NCBI GenBank assembly: GCA_009885425.1
Contig: VFKS01000354.1
Coordinates: 1 to 27,984, forward strand
DNA length: 27,984 bases
Source: Novosphingobium sp.
Lineage (GTDB): Bacteria > Pseudomonadota > Alphaproteobacteria > Sphingomonadales > Sphingomonadaceae
Direction of reading: 5' to 3'
Shown here: positions 16,283 to 24,097 of the stretch, piece by piece
Numbering within the stretch: the stretch's first letter is position 1
Layout: every line of letters starts with the position of its first letter
Made by a program: the position numbers and the translations under genes
Notes under the pieces: model-generated
Told to the model about the DNA's origin: nothing
Databases searched by the model: none
Seen by the model: the letters and a program-made list of their open reading frames with translations, nothing else

Positions 16283-17773
16283 ATGGAGAAACCGCGTCAG
16301 AATTGGGCTGGGCTGGCCAATATCAGCTTCGGCTTCTTCGGCATCCAGATCGGCTTCGCGCTGCAGAACGCCAACATGAGCCGGATTTTCCAGACGCTGG
16401 GCGCCAGCATGGACGATCTGCCGTGGCTGTGGGCCGCCGCGCCTTTAACGGGCCTGCTGGTCCAGCCGGTGATTGGCCACATGAGCGACAAGACCTGGCT
16501 GGGCAAACTTGGGCGGCGGCGGCCTTACTTTCTGGCCGGGGCGCTGCTGGCCGCGCTCTCGCTGTTCCTGATGCCCTATAGCGGCGCACTGTTGATGGCG
16601 GCGATCTTGCTGTGGACGCTCGACGCCAGTCTCAACATTTCGATGGAGCCGTTCCGCGCCTTTGTCGGCGATATGCTGCGCAAGGATCAGCATACTGCAG
16701 GCTATGCGGTGCAGACCGCCTTTATCGGCGTCGGTGCGGTTGTCGGATCGCTGTTCCCATGGCTGCTCGATCACTGGGGTGTCGCCAACGAAGCCGCCGC
16801 CGGGGTGATCCCCGATACGGTGCGCTATTCATTCTGGGCGGGCGGCGCGGCGCTGTTTTCTGCGGTGCTGTGGACCGTCATCACCACCAAGGAATACTCG
16901 CCCGAAGAGATGGCTGCTTTTGCGGCGCGTGAGGAAGCCAGCGCCAGCGCCGAGGCAAATTTGGCGACACGCGACAGCCGCGGGCCGTTCGCCTGGATCA
17001 TGGCCGGGGCCGCGACAATGCTGATCACCAGCCAGTTCGGGCTGGAGAAAGAGGTCTATCTGCTGGCCGCGCTGCTGATCGGCTATGGCCTGATCAGCCA
17101 CATCGCGATCCGGCTGGCCCGCGCGGGCCGTCCAGCATCGATGCTGACCGGGATCGTCGGTGATTTCGCCGGCATGCCGGACATCATGAAGCGGCTGGCC
17201 CTCGTCCAGTTCTTCAGCTGGTCGGCGCTGTTCATCATGTGGTTCAACACCACGCCGATTGTCGCCAAGGATTTCTTCGGCGCGACCGATCCCAACAGCG
17301 CGGCCTATCAGGATGGCGGCAACTGGGTCGGTGTGCTGTTCTCGATCTACAACGGGGTTGCGGCGATTGCCGCGCTGACGTTGTTGCCGCTGCTCGCCAG
17401 CCGGTTTGGCAAAGTCCGCACCCATATGTTCGGGCTGCTGTGCGGCGCGGCCGGGTTTGCCAGCTTTTTCGTGATCAGGGATCCGCAGTGGTTGATCCTG
17501 AGCGAGCTGGGCGTCGGGATCGCCTGGGCCAGCATCCTCGCGATGCCCTATGCGATCCTCGCCTCCAGCCTGCCGCAGGCCAAGCTGGGCATCTACATGG
17601 GGCTGTTCAATGTCTTCGTGGTGGTCCCGCAGTTGCTGGTCGCAACCGTGATGGGATCGATCATGAAGGCCTGGTTCCCCGGCGATCCGATCTGGACCCT
17701 GGCTTTTGCCGCCGCGACACTGGTGGCTGCCGCGCTGGCAATGAACCGGGTGAAGGTGCCGGGCGAAGCCTAA
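16283..17773 (+). CDS. MFS sugar transporter, maltose/sucrose type
   Basis: Inner-membrane transporter of 496 residues with about 12 hydrophobic segments. GHMSDKTWLGKLGRRRP at 65-81 is the loop 2-3 signature of sugar:cation symporters related to plant and proteobacterial sucrose/maltose carriers (SUT/GPH-like). It likely imports maltose or short maltodextrins made in the periplasm. An in-frame ATG at 16241 exists, but it lies inside a hairpin; ATG 16283 follows GGGGAGAGGG and begins where homologues begin (QNWAGLANISFGFFGIQIGFALQ). It is downstream of lacI by 76 bases. Its stop overlaps by 4 bases that of the converging VOC gene. The likely counterpart is MalY of C. crescentus. Confidence 0.9.
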   Translation: MEKPRQNWAGLANISFGFFGIQIGFALQNANMSRIFQTLGASMDDLPWLWAAAPLTGLLVQPVIGHMSDKTWLGKLGRRRPYFLAGALLAALSLFLMPYSGALLMAAILLWTLDASLNISMEPFRAFVGDMLRKDQHTAGYAVQTAFIGVGAVVGSLFPWLLDHWGVANEAAAGVIPDTVRYSFWAGGAALFSAVLWTVITTKEYSPEEMAAFAAREEASASAEANLATRDSRGPFAWIMAGAATMLITSQFGLEKEVYLLAALLIGYGLISHIAIRLARAGRPASMLTGIVGDFAGMPDIMKRLALVQFFSWSALFIMWFNTTPIVAKDFFGATDPNSAAYQDGGNWVGVLFSIYNGVAAIAALTLLPLLASRFGKVRTHMFGLLCGAAGFASFFVIRDPQWLILSELGVGIAWASILAMPYAILASSLPQAKLGIYMGLFNVFVVVPQLLVATVMGSIMKAWFPGDPIWTLAFAAATLVAAALAMNRVKVPGEA

Positions 17774-18327
17774 GCGTCGCCGCGCTCTGCCGGATCTTCA
17801 TGCAGCCAGCTGGCGTGTCGCGGGGCGCGCTTGGTGACGGCCCATTCGGCCAGCATCGCTGGAGCCACCGCGCGCAGCTCGGCATATTGATCGGGCGTAC
17901 CGATGTTGCAGGCGAGTTCCAGCCGGTGGCCATTGGGATCGAAGAAATAGATCGAGCGAAAAATGCCATGATAGGTCGGCCCCAGCACGTCGATCCCCTG
18001 GCTTTCGATATAGGCCTTGGCGGCCAGCAACGCGTTGAGGTCTTCAACTTCAAACGCCAGATGCTGAACCCATGCAGGGGTTTGCTCGTCCCGGCCCATC
18101 GGCGGCTGCTGTGGCAGTTCGAAAAAGGCCAACACATTGCCCCCGCCGCAATCGAGGAAGACGTGCATGTAAGGATCGTCTTCGCCCGTCGAGGGCACTT
18201 TGTCTTCGGCAAACGCGGTGGTGTAGGTCATGCCGAGCACGCGGCTGTACCATTCGACCGTTTCTTTCGCATCGCGGCAGCGATAGGCGACGTGGTGGAT
18301 ACGCTTTAGCGAGGGGACTGCGCTCAT
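17770..18327 (-). CDS. VOC (glyoxalase/bleomycin resistance) family protein
   Basis: A 185-residue single-chain VOC metalloprotein with two beta-alpha-beta-beta-beta modules. The four metal positions of glyoxalase I appear to be present: H12 in RIHHVAY, E70 in VLAFFEL, H89 in VQHLAF and E137 in HRLELA. The extra C-terminal tail of about 45 residues ([19 protein letters not shown] onward) is not typical of glyoxalase I, so the substrate is uncertain; dioxygenase or lyase activity is possible. The start ATG at 18327 follows AAAGGAG by 8 bases and overlaps the HPPD stop (ATGA), so the two are almost surely co-translated. This places it in aromatic amino-acid catabolism by association only. Confidence 0.82.
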   Translation of the reverse strand: MSAVPSLKRIHHVAYRCRDAKETVEWYSRVLGMTYTTAFAEDKVPSTGEDDPYMHVFLDCGGGNVLAFFELPQQPPMGRDEQTPAWVQHLAFEVEDLNALLAAKAYIESQGIDVLGPTYHGIFRSIYFFDPNGHRLELACNIGTPDQYAELRAVAPAMLAEWAVTKRAPRHASWLHEDPAERGDA

Positions 18328-19424
18328 TGTGCCGGCTCCTTTACTCCGATGGCCCCGCGAGCGATCTGGTCACGCTCGATGCTTTCGAACAGCGCCTTGA
18401 AATTGCCCTCGCCAAAGCCTTCGTCCTTCTTGCGCTGGATGAATTCGAAAAACACCGGGCCGATCACCGCTTCGGAGAATATCTGAAGCAGCAACCGCGG
18501 ATCGCCCTCGGCAGTGGAACCGTCGAGCAGGATGCCGCGCTTTTGCAGCTCGGCGGCAGGTTCACCGTGGCCAGGCAGCCGCTCGTCCAGCATCGTGTAA
18601 TAGGTCGCCGGCGGCGCGGTCATGAACGGGGTGCCGAGCGCTTTCAGCTTGTCCCAGCAACCCAGCAGATCCTCACAGGAAAAGGCAATGTGCTGAATCC
18701 CCTCGCCGTTGTACTGGCGCAGGAACTCCTCGATCTGCCCGCCGCCCGACGCGCCTTCCTCGTTGAGCGGAATGCGAATCTTGCCATCGGGCGCGGTCAT
18801 CGCCCGGCTGGTCAGGCCGGTATATTCACCCTTGATATCGAAATAGCGGATCTCGCGGAAACCGGCGATCCGTTCGTAGAACCCGCCCCAGTGTGCCATC
18901 CGCCCGCCATAGACGTTGTGGGTCAGGTGATCAATCGTATGGAAACCGGCGCCAACCGGATGGCGATCAGCTCCGGCCTCATAAACGAAATCAATGTCGT
19001 AGATCGACAGGTCGCCATGAACCTGGCCCTGATAGCGGTCGATCAGATAGATGATCGATCCGCCGATCCCGCGGATTGCGGGCAGCCGCAGTTCCATTGG
19101 TCCGGTGCGGACCTCAACCGGTTCGGCCCCGCGCTCAATCGCGATCTCATAGGCCTTTTTCGCATCGCGGACCCGCCAGCCCATCCCACAGGCTGATGCA
19201 CCATGTTCGGCCGCAAAGTACGCCGCCGGGCTGCGCGGTTCATAGTTGGCGATCAGATTGATCCCGCCCTGGCGCCACAGCTCGACACACTTTGAGCGGT
19301 GCCGCGCGATCCGGGTAAAGCCCATCGCCGCGAACACAGGTTCAAGCTGGCCCGGTTCAGGCGCGCAGAATTCGATGAATTCGAAACCGTCGAGGCCAAG
19401 GGGATTGTCGAACAGATCGGCCAT
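18324..19424 (-). CDS. hppD: 4-hydroxyphenylpyruvate dioxygenase
   Basis: Converts 4-hydroxyphenylpyruvate to homogentisate in tyrosine degradation. The 366 residues fit bacterial HPPDs. Iron ligands by motif are H166 in [10 protein letters not shown]245 in GIQHIAF and E327 in PVFFEFIQR. The PATYYTML stretch (272-279) and the C-terminal [20 protein letters not shown] helix that closes the active site are also present. The frame extends upstream to 19487, but ATG 19424 is chosen because HPPDs begin shortly before [14 protein letters not shown] precedes it by 10 bases. It leads a two-gene unit with the VOC gene. Homogentisate dioxygenase and later steps are not in the window. Confidence 0.96.
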   Translation of the reverse strand: MADLFDNPLGLDGFEFIEFCAPEPGQLEPVFAAMGFTRIARHRSKCVELWRQGGINLIANYEPRSPAAYFAAEHGASACGMGWRVRDAKKAYEIAIERGAEPVEVRTGPMELRLPAIRGIGGSIIYLIDRYQGQVHGDLSIYDIDFVYEAGADRHPVGAGFHTIDHLTHNVYGGRMAHWGGFYERIAGFREIRYFDIKGEYTGLTSRAMTAPDGKIRIPLNEEGASGGGQIEEFLRQYNGEGIQHIAFSCEDLLGCWDKLKALGTPFMTAPPATYYTMLDERLPGHGEPAAELQKRGILLDGSTAEGDPRLLLQIFSEAVIGPVFFEFIQRKKDEGFGEGNFKALFESIERDQIARGAIGVKEPAQ

Positions 19425-19450
19425 GGGACGCTTACTCCGGGGAAGGTGGT

Positions 19451-19472
19451 TGCAATTGTAACTATAATTGCA
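19451..19472. promoter_or_regulatory. 22-bp palindrome upstream of HPPD, candidate operator
   Basis: TGCAATT (19451-19457) and AATTGCA (19466-19472) are the arms of a 22-base imperfect palindrome, 18 of 22 positions symmetric, lying 27 bases before the HPPD start. It is strikingly AT-rich in a GC-rich neighbourhood. On the minus strand TTGACT (19482-19487) resembles a -35 box just upstream, and the palindrome contains a TATAGT -10-like hexamer (spacing 15, short). A repressor binding here would cover the promoter. The cognate regulator is not identifiable. Confidence 0.55.
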
Positions 19473-19502
19473 CGGCGGCGGAGTCAAGGGTAGCCGTGCC
19501 CA

Positions 19503-20645
19503 TTAGTCGCGCCGCGGCAAGGTCGCGTAGTGTTCGAACAACTGCTCAAAATGCCCGCGCATCGTCTGCACCGGACTGGTGGTTCGCGGCCATCCGCGTT
19601 CCGCCATTTCAAGGATCGCTTCGGCCAAGGCTTCGGGATTGGCCGCTGTATAGGCAATCCCGGCGCCCGCTTCGGCATGATCGGCGGCGCCGCCCCGGTC
19701 TGGCACAATTACCGGCACTCCGCTGGCGCGGGCTTCGGCGGCGGACAGGCAGAACGTCTCCGCCTCGCAGCCATGGACCAGCGCATCGGCGCTGGCGATG
19801 ATCGCGGCAAACCGCGCGCGGTTGCGCTCGGGCCTCAGCAACTGAATATGCGGATTGCCGCCGATGCTCTTGAGTATCTTGCGCTCCTGTCCGCCGCCGC
19901 CCAGCAGGACCAGCCCGAGCGGCGCATCGGCACTGGCCGCCATCACCGCATCGATCACCATCGGCCAGCGCTTTTCGGCTGAGAGCCGCCCAACCCCGAT
20001 CAGCAGTCCCGCGCTTTCGGGCAGATCGCACAGCGCCAGCAATTGCGCCCGCAGCGCCGGATCGCGGTTTTCGGGCGCGAACACGCCTTCCTCGATACCC
20101 ATCGGGATCAACGCAGTATTAGGCACGCCGCCTTCGTCCAACCGGTCACGCAGTTCGCTGCTGGCGCAAACCACGGTCTCAAATTCTCCGCTCAGCCGCC
20201 GCAAATGCTGCCAGAACGGTTCGAACCGTCTGTCGATCGTCTCGCGGCTGAACACCGGTTCGAACCAGCGATAGGCATAAGCCGACAGCGGATCGGCGTG
20301 CATGAACAGCGCGCGCGGCGCCTTGCCCCTCCACCGCCCGACAATTGACGGGCTGCGCCAGGGCGAAGAGACTTCGACAAAATCAGGGGCGAGCGCATCA
20401 AGCGCATCGTGCAGCGCGTCCTCGTCATCGAAATACCAGTAATTCCGGTCGAGCGGAAAGCGCGGGGACGGGATCGTCACGATCCGCGCGTTCGGCCCGC
20501 GTTCGATTACCTCATAGCGGTCAGCCGGGGCCAGAATGACAATCTCATGGCCCAGTTGCGGGCCCAGTCGCAGCTTCTGCTCGACATAGGTTTTCACCCC
20601 GCCGCCGTGCGGGGTGTAAAACGCGCAAACGTCGACGATCCGCAC
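19503..20645 (-). CDS. GT4 family glycosyltransferase
   Basis: A 380-residue retaining glycosyltransferase with the GT-B fold. The N-terminal domain has the glycine-rich GGGVKTY at 14-20. The C-terminal donor domain has GVGRLSAEKRW (217-227) and the E-x7-E motif E296/E304 in AETFCLSAAEA. The start is GTG at 20643-20645, directly after the DUF2141 stop (TAGGTG), which indicates co-translation and last place in its operon. The acceptor and sugar are unknown. With a second GT4 gene, a membrane protein and a DUF2334 protein nearby, it likely builds a surface glycolipid or polysaccharide. Confidence 0.9.
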   Translation of the reverse strand: MRIVDVCAFYTPHGGGVKTYVEQKLRLGPQLGHEIVILAPADRYEVIERGPNARIVTIPSPRFPLDRNYWYFDDEDALHDALDALAPDFVEVSSPWRSPSIVGRWRGKAPRALFMHADPLSAYAYRWFEPVFSRETIDRRFEPFWQHLRRLSGEFETVVCASSELRDRLDEGGVPNTALIPMGIEEGVFAPENRDPALRAQLLALCDLPESAGLLIGVGRLSAEKRWPMVIDAVMAASADAPLGLVLLGGGGQERKILKSIGGNPHIQLLRPERNRARFAAIIASADALVHGCEAETFCLSAAEARASGVPVIVPDRGGAADHAEAGAGIAYTAANPEALAEAILEMAERGWPRTTSPVQTMRGHFEQLFEHYATLPRRD

Positions 20646-21176
20646 CTACTTCGTCTTCAGCGGCCCAACGCCCAAACCCGACCTGTAATTCATGACAATC
20701 GAGATTTTCGAGACCCCGCCGCTCTTGACCAGCATCCGGGCTGAGGAGGCTTTGGGCTTGGACCAGCCGATCTTGGGGTTGCCCGAAAAGCCGATCCCGT
20801 CGATCTTCCAGCCAAATTTGCGGTTGCTATCGCGGTCATGCAGCACAGTTACGGCATAGCTGCCCGGGCCCGGAATGCGGACACACAGCACGACCGGGCC
20901 GCTGGCCGGTGTGTCAATTTCGACCCGGCGAAAGGTCTTTCCCGCCGCGATCAGCACATTGTCATCGGCCAGGAAATCCTGGTCATTGGCCGGATAGATT
21001 TCCAGCTTCATCTTGCCAGTGCGGTCTTTCATCCCGACGGTTTCGACCAGCAATGCCGGACCGGCTTCCCCGGGGCGGCAGCGGCCTTCGGCCTTGCCCA
21101 GATCGGGGGTGGAACGCAGCGCTGGGCCAGCTGCCAGCAGCAGCGGCACGGTTGCGGCCAACAGAAAAGGCTTCAT
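20646..21176 (-). CDS. DUF2141 domain secreted protein
   Basis: A 176-residue exported protein with a signal peptide at about 1-19. The C-terminal two thirds match DUF2141: the strand SYAVTVLHDRDSNRKFG (about 117-133) followed by DGIGFSGNP and a lysine-rich tail is the family hallmark. It is probably a beta-sandwich periplasmic or surface protein; the function is unknown. The ATG at 21176 overlaps the stop of the upstream membrane-protein gene (ATGA), with GGAG at 8 bases. DUF2141 proteins often sit near glycosyltransferases or envelope genes, as here. Confidence 0.85.
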   Translation of the reverse strand: MKPFLLAATVPLLLAAGPALRSTPDLGKAEGRCRPGEAGPALLVETVGMKDRTGKMKLEIYPANDQDFLADDNVLIAAGKTFRRVEIDTPASGPVVLCVRIPGPGSYAVTVLHDRDSNRKFGWKIDGIGFSGNPKIGWSKPKASSARMLVKSGGVSKISIVMNYRSGLGVGPLKTK

Positions 21177-22105
21177 TTCACTTTCTCCGCATCAATCAGG
21201 TCGAGCGCGGCAAACAGCGCACCGACCACCAAATGGGTTACCAAAAGCAGCACCGCCATGAAAGTCATCAAGCTGGCGATTTCAACATCATGGCCCAACA
21301 AGAACACCGCGATCCCGGCAAAAACCACATCTTTGTTGGGCAGCAGCGGCAGACGCGAAACCAGCATCCGCAGCGTCGCCATGATCACCCACAATGTCAT
21401 TTCGACCTGCGGCAAAACCAGATGCCACATCCACGCCGAAAAGATCACAACCGCCGCGATCCGGGCAAGATGGACGGCGGAAATAAACCACAGATCGTTT
21501 TTCGCCAGGGTGAACAGCTTTTGCCGGAACAGCAGGATCACAAACGAGGTGACCAATACCACCCCCAGCGAAATGAACACGGTCCGCCCTTCAAGGCCAA
21601 GCTGGCCCGAAGCGATCAACGGCCAGGCCCAGACCAGCATGGCCAGCGTGGCAAAGTTGCCGACCAGCGCCGAAAGGATCGTGACATCCTTGATCGCCCC
21701 GAACGGTGCAGCGACAAATTTCAGCCGAGCCCGGGCCCAGCCATAAAACTGCGCTTCGCCCAGATAGCCCAGCAGGATTTCGTTAGAGACCAGCTTGCGC
21801 AGCAGCGCACCAAGGCCGGCGAGCGGCATCTGCCACAACCGCCGGTAGATGAACCATTCGCTGACCGGTCCGGCCAGATAGTATCCGGCAAAGACCATCC
21901 AGAACAGTGGATTGGTCGGGATCATCCCGCTGACTTCGGCAAGTGAGATATCGCCAAACTGGATCGCGACCACCACCAGCAGCGCCAGCGATACCAGCAT
22001 CGAGAAGATCCCGGCCAGCCGCGTCCCTTGCTTGCCTTCGACGACCTCTAGCGGGATTTCAAGCCGGGGCTTGCCGTCGCCGGAAGTGGCGCTCTGTTCT
22101 GGCAT
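21173..22105 (-). CDS. Polytopic membrane protein, possibly LPG-synthase TM-like
   Basis: A 310-residue inner-membrane protein with seven or eight hydrophobic segments after a hydrophilic N-terminal stretch of about 27 residues. The overall plan (long TM bundle, amphipathic loop KLVSNEILLGYLGEAQFY, then VTILSALVGNF) resembles the lysylphosphatidylglycerol synthase transmembrane (AglD/MprF-like) family found beside glycosyltransferases, where a lipid-flipping or lipid-handling role is suspected. That assignment is tentative. The frame opens at 22159, but ATG 22105 is preceded by GAGGGG at 10 bases, while the earlier ATG has no ribosome site. Its stop overlaps the DUF2141 start. A 108-base gap separates it from the upstream GT4 gene. 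Confidence 0.72.
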   Translation of the reverse strand: MPEQSATSGDGKPRLEIPLEVVEGKQGTRLAGIFSMLVSLALLVVVAIQFGDISLAEVSGMIPTNPLFWMVFAGYYLAGPVSEWFIYRRLWQMPLAGLGALLRKLVSNEILLGYLGEAQFYGWARARLKFVAAPFGAIKDVTILSALVGNFATLAMLVWAWPLIASGQLGLEGRTVFISLGVVLVTSFVILLFRQKLFTLAKNDLWFISAVHLARIAAVVIFSAWMWHLVLPQVEMTLWVIMATLRMLVSRLPLLPNKDVVFAGIAVFLLGHDVEIASLMTFMAVLLLVTHLVVGALFAALDLIDAEKVK

Positions 22106-22213
22106 AGATCGCAGCCCCTCTGCTTGGCCAACAGTCAGATCAAATCCACGGGTCGGCATCGCCGCGCGATTGGCGCTCGGGCCATGAACAACCGCTGAAT
22201 TCGCCGCGTCCCG

Positions 22214-23323
22214 TTAGCCGTTGGCTGCCAGTTTTGCAAAGAGATCGAGATAACGCCTCGCCGCACGGCCGATCCGGAACGGCGCCGCAGCATCCCGCGC
22301 AGCGGCTGGATCGAACGGCATGGTCAAGACAGAGCCCATCGCCCGGGCAAACTCCGCTTCAACTCCAACCGCCACCAACTGGCCAAACGCACCCTCGCCC
22401 AGCAGCCCCGGTAGCGAGACCGAACAGCGGGTGGCGACCAACGGCAATCCCGCCGCCAGCGCCTCAATCACCACCGCCGGCACGCCTTCATAGTCGGAAC
22501 TCAGGACAAAGACCGAGGCGCTGGCCAAATAGGGCAGCGGATCGGAAACGTGTCCGGGCAGATCGAGCCGATCGGCGATCCCCAGCTCCGCCGCGAGCAG
22601 CTCCAATTTGCCGCGTTCGCTCCCCTCGCCAACAATTGTCAGGCGAGCGGCAGGGTCTTCCAACCGGGCGAACGCGCGCAGCAGCAGCGGGTAGTTCTTC
22701 TGTCCGGCAAGCCGCCCTACCGAGACATAGTGCGGCGCGCGCGGGATTTGGTCCGAGCGCGGCAAGGCGGTAAGCGCCGCAAATTGCGCCTCTTGCAACG
22801 ATGGATCTTCGATGATCGTGATCCGCTCATCCGGCACCCGCATCAGCTCGGCAATTTCTGCGCGCATCGGCTGGGCCATGCCGACACAGTGATCAAGCCA
22901 GCGGCCCTGGATGCGCAGCCACCAGTGATAGGCCGCGCGATAAGGGGCGATCATGTCCCGGCGGTAAAGATCATTGCTCAATTTGATCGCCACGGGCGGA
23001 CAGCGCCGCCCCAGCAGCAACTTCATCGCCACCGCGACCACGGCATAGGTGTTGCCCGAGGCGAACAGCACGTCGGCAGGCTCACGCTTCAGATAGCGTC
23101 GCAGCACCCGGATCATCCACAGCGTCTCGAACGCAGCGGTCGGGACCGGTTCGGGCTCAAGCGCATAGTTCAGCGCCGGGGCGTTCGCGCCCATCGCGCC
23201 GTCTTTCCGGCCCAGCACCACGGTCACGTCCTCACCATCAGCCTGCCATGCGGCACACAGGTTCAGCGCAACCCGCTCGACCCCGCCGGGTTCGAACGAA
23301 TGGATCGGGACGGCGATCTTCAC
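22214..23323 (-). CDS. GT4 family glycosyltransferase
   Basis: A 369-residue GT-B glycosyltransferase. The N terminus MKIAVPIHSFEPGGVERVAL has the acceptor-domain GGVERV loop. The donor domain shows SVGRLAGQKNY (201-211), IVGEGSERGKLE (230-241) and E-x7-E (E279/E287) in YEGVPAVVIEALA. The start is GTG at 23321-23323, overlapping the stop of the DUF2334 gene (GTGA, 23320-23323). It is only distantly similar to the GT4 protein at 19503-20645 (different N-terminal half), so the two are not a recent duplication and likely add different sugars. Confidence 0.91.
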   Translation of the reverse strand: MKIAVPIHSFEPGGVERVALNLCAAWQADGEDVTVVLGRKDGAMGANAPALNYALEPEPVPTAAFETLWMIRVLRRYLKREPADVLFASGNTYAVVAVAMKLLLGRRCPPVAIKLSNDLYRRDMIAPYRAAYHWWLRIQGRWLDHCVGMAQPMRAEIAELMRVPDERITIIEDPSLQEAQFAALTALPRSDQIPRAPHYVSVGRLAGQKNYPLLLRAFARLEDPAARLTIVGEGSERGKLELLAAELGIADRLDLPGHVSDPLPYLASASVFVLSSDYEGVPAVVIEALAAGLPLVATRCSVSLPGLLGEGAFGQLVAVGVEAEFARAMGSVLTMPFDPAAARDAAAPFRIGRAARRYLDLFAKLAANG

Positions 23324-24057
23324 GCGGCGAGCAGATCCGCATAGCGCCCGGCCGGGCGGCGCGCGGCAAAGGCGGTGTAGGTCAGCTCGATCGATTGGAT
23401 CAGCGCGGGCACGGTGGTATCACCCGGATGGACCGCGATCCGCATCACTTTCTGCGGATGCAGAAAGGTCCGCGCGAGGCCAGAGAAGAACCGCGAGGAG
23501 AGCTGGCGCGGCTTTGAACGGCTCGCCCAGGTGATTACCGGGCCCTTGGCCAGCACCTTGCCGGTCGCCGGCTGCCAGACCTTCATATGATCTTCGGCCA
23601 GAGCAAAGCCGTTATCCGCCAGCGCCGCCAGCGCACCCTCGCCATAGAGCCAGGCCGGGGCGATGAACCCGGCGGCGCTGCGCCCGATCACATCTTCGAC
23701 CAGCTTGCGGCCATCGGCCATTCGGCGGCTTGCCTCTTCGCGGCTCAGCCCCAGAAACTCGCCCTCGCCCGCGGTCATGTGTTTGGCCTTGAACGCGGCG
23801 GCGCCGGAATGGTCGGCCAGATCTTTGTGAAACCAGCCATGGACAAACATTTCGACGCCTTGGTCGGCCCAATCGCGCAGGCGGCGCTGGAACGCCGGAT
23901 TGGAGGCCAGCGGCGCCTCACCCCAATGGTCCGGCACTACCAGCATCGCGAACTTCGGCCCGCCCAATATACGGCTGAGCTGCTCGGCCAATTGATCGAC
24001 CTCGCGTTCAAAACGCGGGCCAACATCGTGGATCGAGGCGAGCAGGAGTTTGGACAT
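23320..24057 (-). CDS. DUF2334 polysaccharide deacetylase-like protein
   Basis: A 245-residue protein of the DUF2334/NodB-like deacetylase superfamily. Likely metal ligands are in SIHDVGP (H10, D11) and the H-x3-H motif in FVHGWFHKDL (H73, H77); GFIAPAW and IAVHPGD are the later barrel strands. There is no signal peptide, so a cytoplasmic location and a nucleotide-sugar or lipid-linked sugar substrate are likely. Translational coupling with a GT4 gene suggests it removes an acetyl group from a sugar such as GlcNAc before or after transfer. The substrate is not proven. It lies 40 bases downstream of the agmatine deiminase gene and may share its transcript. Confidence 0.85.
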   Translation of the reverse strand: MSKLLLASIHDVGPRFEREVDQLAEQLSRILGGPKFAMLVVPDHWGEAPLASNPAFQRRLRDWADQGVEMFVHGWFHKDLADHSGAAAFKAKHMTAGEGEFLGLSREEASRRMADGRKLVEDVIGRSAAGFIAPAWLYGEGALAALADNGFALAEDHMKVWQPATGKVLAKGPVITWASRSKPRQLSSRFFSGLARTFLHPQKVMRIAVHPGDTTVPALIQSIELTYTAFAARRPAGRYADLLAA

Positions 24058-24097
24058 GAACTTAGCTCTTACCCGCTGCTTGGGCCGGGGGAAAGTA

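Noticed and set aside
20838..21946. Two plus-strand open frames of 302 and 345 codons opposite the DUF2141 and membrane-protein genes
   Set aside because: Their low-complexity, Q/R/S-rich translations and mutual overlap in different frames mark them as shadows.
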